Source: Rhynchopus sp. YZ270_cl-10 (lineage: Eukaryota; Euglenozoa; Diplonemea; Diplonemida; Diplonemidae). From it: 64,000 nt of DNA. The DNA lies in contig OZ037857.1 in the NCBI GenBank assembly GCA_964035575.1, forward strand, positions 186,001 through 250,000, in the 5' to 3' direction. Shown here piece by piece: positions 60,746 to 64,000 of this stretch. Numbering within the stretch: position 1 is the first letter of the stretch; each line of letters begins with the position of its first letter. The position numbers and the translations under genes are program-made. The notes under the pieces were generated by a model. That model did no database searches and was not told the origin of the DNA. It worked only from the letters and a program-made list of their open reading frames with translations.

Positions 60746-63700
60746 TTAGACATGTTCGTCATGTTGACAGGGTTCTGTACTCCCGACTGGGGCTGTGGTG
60801 TTCTTGTCCTGCTTCTTTGTGTACACCATGAGCCCAAGGACAACAAGCAGCAGAACCACAACGGCAACAACAAGAAGCACAATCATCACAACGTTGTCCT
60901 CATTGTCCTTCTTGTGGACACTGCGCACTGTTGGGGCAGACACACATGAGTACTCTGTGACAAGAACGTCTGAGTCGACCTTGGTCCACCGCATCTGAAT
61001 GTCGGAGCCGTGGCTGACACCGTGCTTCTCATAGAGGGTCGCGAAGAAGCGGCTCTCCATGCAGCCGTCAAAGTCGACCTTGGGTGTCGCCGTGCCGTCG
61101 ACAACGAACTGAACACTGTGCACCTCGTTTGTCTCTGGCATGCGTGCTGGGCACAGTGTCGGGGTGTTGCCGCTGCACAGACCGATGCTGTGGAAGGTGG
61201 TCTCGGTTGAGGTGGGCCCACGCAGGGCCACCAAGGCGCTCGCCTCGTTGCGTGCAAAGTCCGACACCTTGACCAGCATCGTCGAGTTCTCAACCTCGTC
61301 AGTCGTCCAGCAGACGTGGCTGCCGTTGTAGCGGCTTGTCCAGTCCTCCTCCCCGACCTGCATGGACAGCGTCGACACGTCGACACCAGAGATCGTGTCC
61401 TCGAGGGCGAGGTGGATGCAGCCCTGCGAGTAGCTGCGCGTGTTGATCGTTGGCGGCGCAAAGTCCCAGACAGCCTCGGCAGAGGTTGTGACGTTGAGCC
61501 CAAAGCGGTTGGCCGCAGTGCAGGTGATGCGGGTCGAAGGTGTCGCCTTCTTCTCAAAGGAGATGGACCCAGCCTCGGACGTCGTCACCACCTCTGCGAT
61601 GGTCGTGCTCCCGTCGTCGTTCAGCACAGACAGCGTGCAGTTGTACAGCATCTCCGACTCCGCGTCCGCACACCCACCCCACGAAGCCGTGGCGTTGCGC
61701 CCCACCGTCACAAATACACGCTCGCTAGAGCAGTCCTCCTCCCCGTCGACCTCGGAGCACATCTGTGTGAAGTTGTCCTTGCACACCGGCGGCGTCACAT
61801 CCACACTCCCAAAGTCCGCAAGGGTGTTCCCCTCCGACAGCAGTGCCGACACCTCTGCGTCTGACAGCACGACAGACGTCGCTGTGCTGCACGCAGACAC
61901 CTGGTTCGCAAGCGTGCAGCACACCTCTGCCCCCAGCACATCCCCGCCAGCGACCTCCAACGGGAATGGGAACATGGTCGCCTCAATCTTCTCAGACTCG
62001 TCCGCAAGCCCGTCGTTCACCGTCAACGTAAAGCGGCAGTGCAGGAGCGGCACCGCAGTGTCCTCTTCAAGCCCAGAGCTCAGCGTCACACCAAGGCCAG
62101 GCTTCACACGCCCCTGCAGAGGTGCACTCCCGAACCCGAACCTCGCCACCACGTCGGGCGAGTCCAGGGAGACGGTCGTCGTGTTGCAGACCTGGGTCGT
62201 CAGGCCTGCCTTGTTGTGCGCCGTGATGCACGTCACTGCGGGGCCCGCGGGGAACGTCGCTGGCAGCAGCATTTCGTACTGTGGTATCTCTGTGTCGAGA
62301 CGCACTGTGCATGCGCCACCTTCCGCTGCCTCTGCAGACGCAGCAATGCAGATCACAAACCTGCTCAGGTCTGTCTCGTCGTCTTCAAAGGTCGTGTTGA
62401 AATAAACAGTCTGCCCCAGGCTCGGTGCCGCATACACCGGCACCGGCAGCCCCTCCGCCTCCACCTTCACCGGTGCAGTCAAGTCGTACTGGAACACCCC
62501 CAACAGAGCTGTGCTGCACTCCGTCAGACACACGTGTGCTGTCAAAAACACCTCCCCCAGCACAACTGTCGTCAGCTCCGCCTCGTAAACACCCTCCTCA
62601 GAGAGCGGCAGCCAGGTCACCGCAACAACATCCGACCCAGGTCCTGCCCGACCTGCAGAGAACCCCACAGAACGCACCGCAAACTCAGAGGAGATGCGGA
62701 ACCGCACAATGTTGTCCTTCTGTGTCAGGTATGTGATTGTGTAGTTCGCGTCCAGGCTCTCGTCTGTCACCGTGTCCACAAGGAGCACACCGTTGCGCAC
62801 CGTCGGGGCATGAGCGTGCGACAGTGCGTCTGCAAGCACTGTCTTCTCGTTCTCGGTGTCGTTGCTCAGCACCTCAATCACGGGAACGTGGTCCACAGGG
62901 ACCGACTGGAACGAGGTCTCCCCCAGAACAGCAAACCCACCATGTGTCCTGAACTGCGCCACCACCTTGTACACCCCAGACTCGAAAGGCTCCGCAAACT
63001 CGGCAACAAAGGAGCGTGTGCCGTCTGCAGCGCCCTCCTTCGTCCCCTCTGTGTCCACAGCGATGTTCCTCTCCTCCGCAAAAGTCTCCCCAGCACTGTT
63101 CTGCACAGTCACGTCGAGGCTCCCCGGGTACACAGTGTTGATCGCCACACGCACCATCTGCCCTGCAACGTCCGGCGTCACGTCGTACGTCTTCACGCCA
63201 AGGAGAAGCGGCCGGGTCACCTCGTTCACAAGAAGCCCGGCAGCGACCTCGCCCGACAGACGTGGCCCCCTGCACTGTGCGACTGCCTGCAGGGTTCCCT
63301 CGGGGAGGGTTGCTGTTACTGTCGCGTTCTCACTGTCGGTGACATTGTCGTTTTTCCTGAGCGCAACACAGACAACGTCGAGAAGCGTGTCGTTCTTTGC
63401 AGCAAAGGTTGTTGTCACTGCGCCAGCACACTGTGCTGCAGTCTGGTCAGCATTCTGCGGCTCGCACGCGACGTCCGGTGTGACGACAACGCCGCAGGAG
63501 AGTGTCTCGCCGCTGGCAGGTGCCAGGCCGCTGACGTCGACGCAGACCTCCCCCGCAGAGACGTGGTGCACAGACTCGTAGCTGCTGCCCGCAGTGAAGT
63601 TGAGTGCATGCACAACCTCCGTCCGCCCCTCCGCAAACACAAAGGACACCACGTCCGAGGTGAACGTCAGCCCAAACCCGTAGTTGTCCGTCGCCACCAC

Positions 63701-64000
63701 GCGCACCGTGTACTGCACAGCGTTCTCCCACGCAGTGAAGCCAGCAGGCAGCGCTTTCCCATCCGCGTCCTCAACCTCCGTTGCGTAGGTCACCCAGTCG
63801 TGCGTCTCGTGCGACACACACAGCGTCGCATGTGCCCACAGCGTCTTCCCGTCCTCAAGGATCGCACGCCCCTCCTCACAGCCAAGCTCAACTGCAAATG
63901 CGGGGATCGCCGTTGCAACACGCACAACCTGTTCCACAGAGGACACCAACCCAACCATGTCGACTGCCGTCAGGGTGACCACGTAGAGCCCGTCTGCAAG
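60746..64000 (-). CDS. Large type I surface protein, N-terminus outside the window
   Basis: The reading frame is open to the window edge, giving 1,085 C-terminal codons; the start lies beyond 64000. The visible part is a long ectodomain with repeated beta-sandwich-like segments, for example DGLYVVTLTAVDMVG, ESGVYKVVAQFRTHGG and EEGVYEAELTTVVLG, resembling Ig-like or cadherin-like folds of surface adhesins. There are many cysteines and NxS/T sites. A membrane helix VVMIVLLVVAVVVLLLVVLG lies about 45 residues from the end, then a short cytosolic tail beginning YTKKQDKN and ending CQHDEHV. GC content and GC-ending codons are the highest in the window. The family is not recognised. It could act in adhesion or as a surface coat. 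Confidence 0.85.
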   Translation of the reverse strand, partial: LADGLYVVTLTAVDMVGLVSSVEQVVRVATAIPAFAVELGCEEGRAILEDGKTLWAHATLCVSHETHDWVTYATEVEDADGKALPAGFTAWENAVQYTVRVVATDNYGFGLTFTSDVVSFVFAEGRTEVVHALNFTAGSSYESVHHVSAGEVCVDVSGLAPASGETLSCGVVVTPDVACEPQNADQTAAQCAGAVTTTFAAKNDTLLDVVCVALRKNDNVTDSENATVTATLPEGTLQAVAQCRGPRLSGEVAAGLLVNEVTRPLLLGVKTYDVTPDVAGQMVRVAINTVYPGSLDVTVQNSAGETFAEERNIAVDTEGTKEGAADGTRSFVAEFAEPFESGVYKVVAQFRTHGGFAVLGETSFQSVPVDHVPVIEVLSNDTENEKTVLADALSHAHAPTVRNGVLLVDTVTDESLDANYTITYLTQKDNIVRFRISSEFAVRSVGFSAGRAGPGSDVVAVTWLPLSEEGVYEAELTTVVLGEVFLTAHVCLTECSTALLGVFQYDLTAPVKVEAEGLPVPVYAAPSLGQTVYFNTTFEDDETDLSRFVICIAASAEAAEGGACTVRLDTEIPQYEMLLPATFPAGPAVTCITAHNKAGLTTQVCNTTTVSLDSPDVVARFGFGSAPLQGRVKPGLGVTLSSGLEEDTAVPLLHCRFTLTVNDGLADESEKIEATMFPFPLEVAGGDVLGAEVCCTLANQVSACSTATSVVLSDAEVSALLSEGNTLADFGSVDVTPPVCKDNFTQMCSEVDGEEDCSSERVFVTVGRNATASWGGCADAESEMLYNCTLSVLNDDGSTTIAEVVTTSEAGSISFEKKATPSTRITCTAANRFGLNVTTSAEAVWDFAPPTINTRSYSQGCIHLALEDTISGVDVSTLSMQVGEEDWTSRYNGSHVCWTTDEVENSTMLVKVSDFARNEASALVALRGPTSTETTFHSIGLCSGNTPTLCPARMPETNEVHSVQFVVDGTATPKVDFDGCMESRFFATLYEKHGVSHGSDIQMRWTKVDSDVLVTEYSCVSAPTVRSVHKKDNEDNVVMIVLLVVAVVVLLLVVLGLMVYTKKQDKNTTAPVGSTEPCQHDEHV

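Noticed and set aside
61440-62405. A 321-codon plus-strand ORF opposite the surface protein gene
   Set aside because: Antisense shadow of the GC-rich surface protein gene; no domain pattern.

Overview
The window is nuclear DNA of a unicellular, probably flagellated eukaryote. It carries 18 complete protein genes and one cut by the right edge. TAA, TAG and TGA all act as stops, so the code is standard. Short spliceosomal introns with GTATG donors and CAG or TAG acceptors break some genes; each accepted junction keeps frame, and several restore a recognisable domain. There are no bacterial features, rRNAs, recognisable tRNAs or CRISPR arrays.

All 19 genes lie on the minus strand. Several starts sit 6 to 30 bases after a long pyrimidine tract ending in AG, as expected for trans-splice acceptors. 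The alpha-tubulin ends in EEDVEEY, the usual Euglenozoan tail, and keeps Lys40. Unidirectional gene order, acceptor-like sites before ATGs, and true cis-introns together suggest a euglenozoan, most likely a diplonemid. This is inference: no spliced-leader sequence was found here.

Layout from left to right: a secreted sushi-like plus seven-blade WD40 protein; alpha-tubulin; a membrane-anchored EGF plus methyltransferase fusion; a myristoylation-type divergent Arf-like GTPase; a small NTF2-like protein; a 1,707-residue leucine-rich repeat protein. Then come a GT90/CAP10 glycosyltransferase, an ankyrin protein, a WD40 protein ending in a CaaX box, a small unknown protein, RFC1 (replication factor C large subunit), a secreted LRR protein and a GT15-type mannosyltransferase. 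The right part holds a zinc-ribbon plus PH protein, a Ubl-like plus SAP protein, an Mpv17/PMP22 protein, an acyloxyacyl hydrolase homologue, a CxxC/HPxC zinc protein, and a large surface protein that runs off the edge.

Intergenic DNA is long, AT-rich or low-complexity, and full of two kinds of repeat. The first kind is foldback and terminal-inverted-repeat elements: two hAT-type elements with perfect 8-bp target duplications, TA-flanked MITEs, and composite foldbacks. One 1.59-kb foldback sits in an RFC1 intron. The second kind is several families of short (about 25 to 60 bp) motifs sharing a cctctcgtg core. Nearly all copies lie in one orientation, antisense to the genes as drawn, so any read-through transcript would carry them in one sense. 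They are the least explained feature of the window.

The genes do not form a metabolic pathway. Secretory and surface functions are common (three glycosylation or lipid enzymes, three ectodomain proteins), beside cytoskeleton and DNA replication housekeeping.
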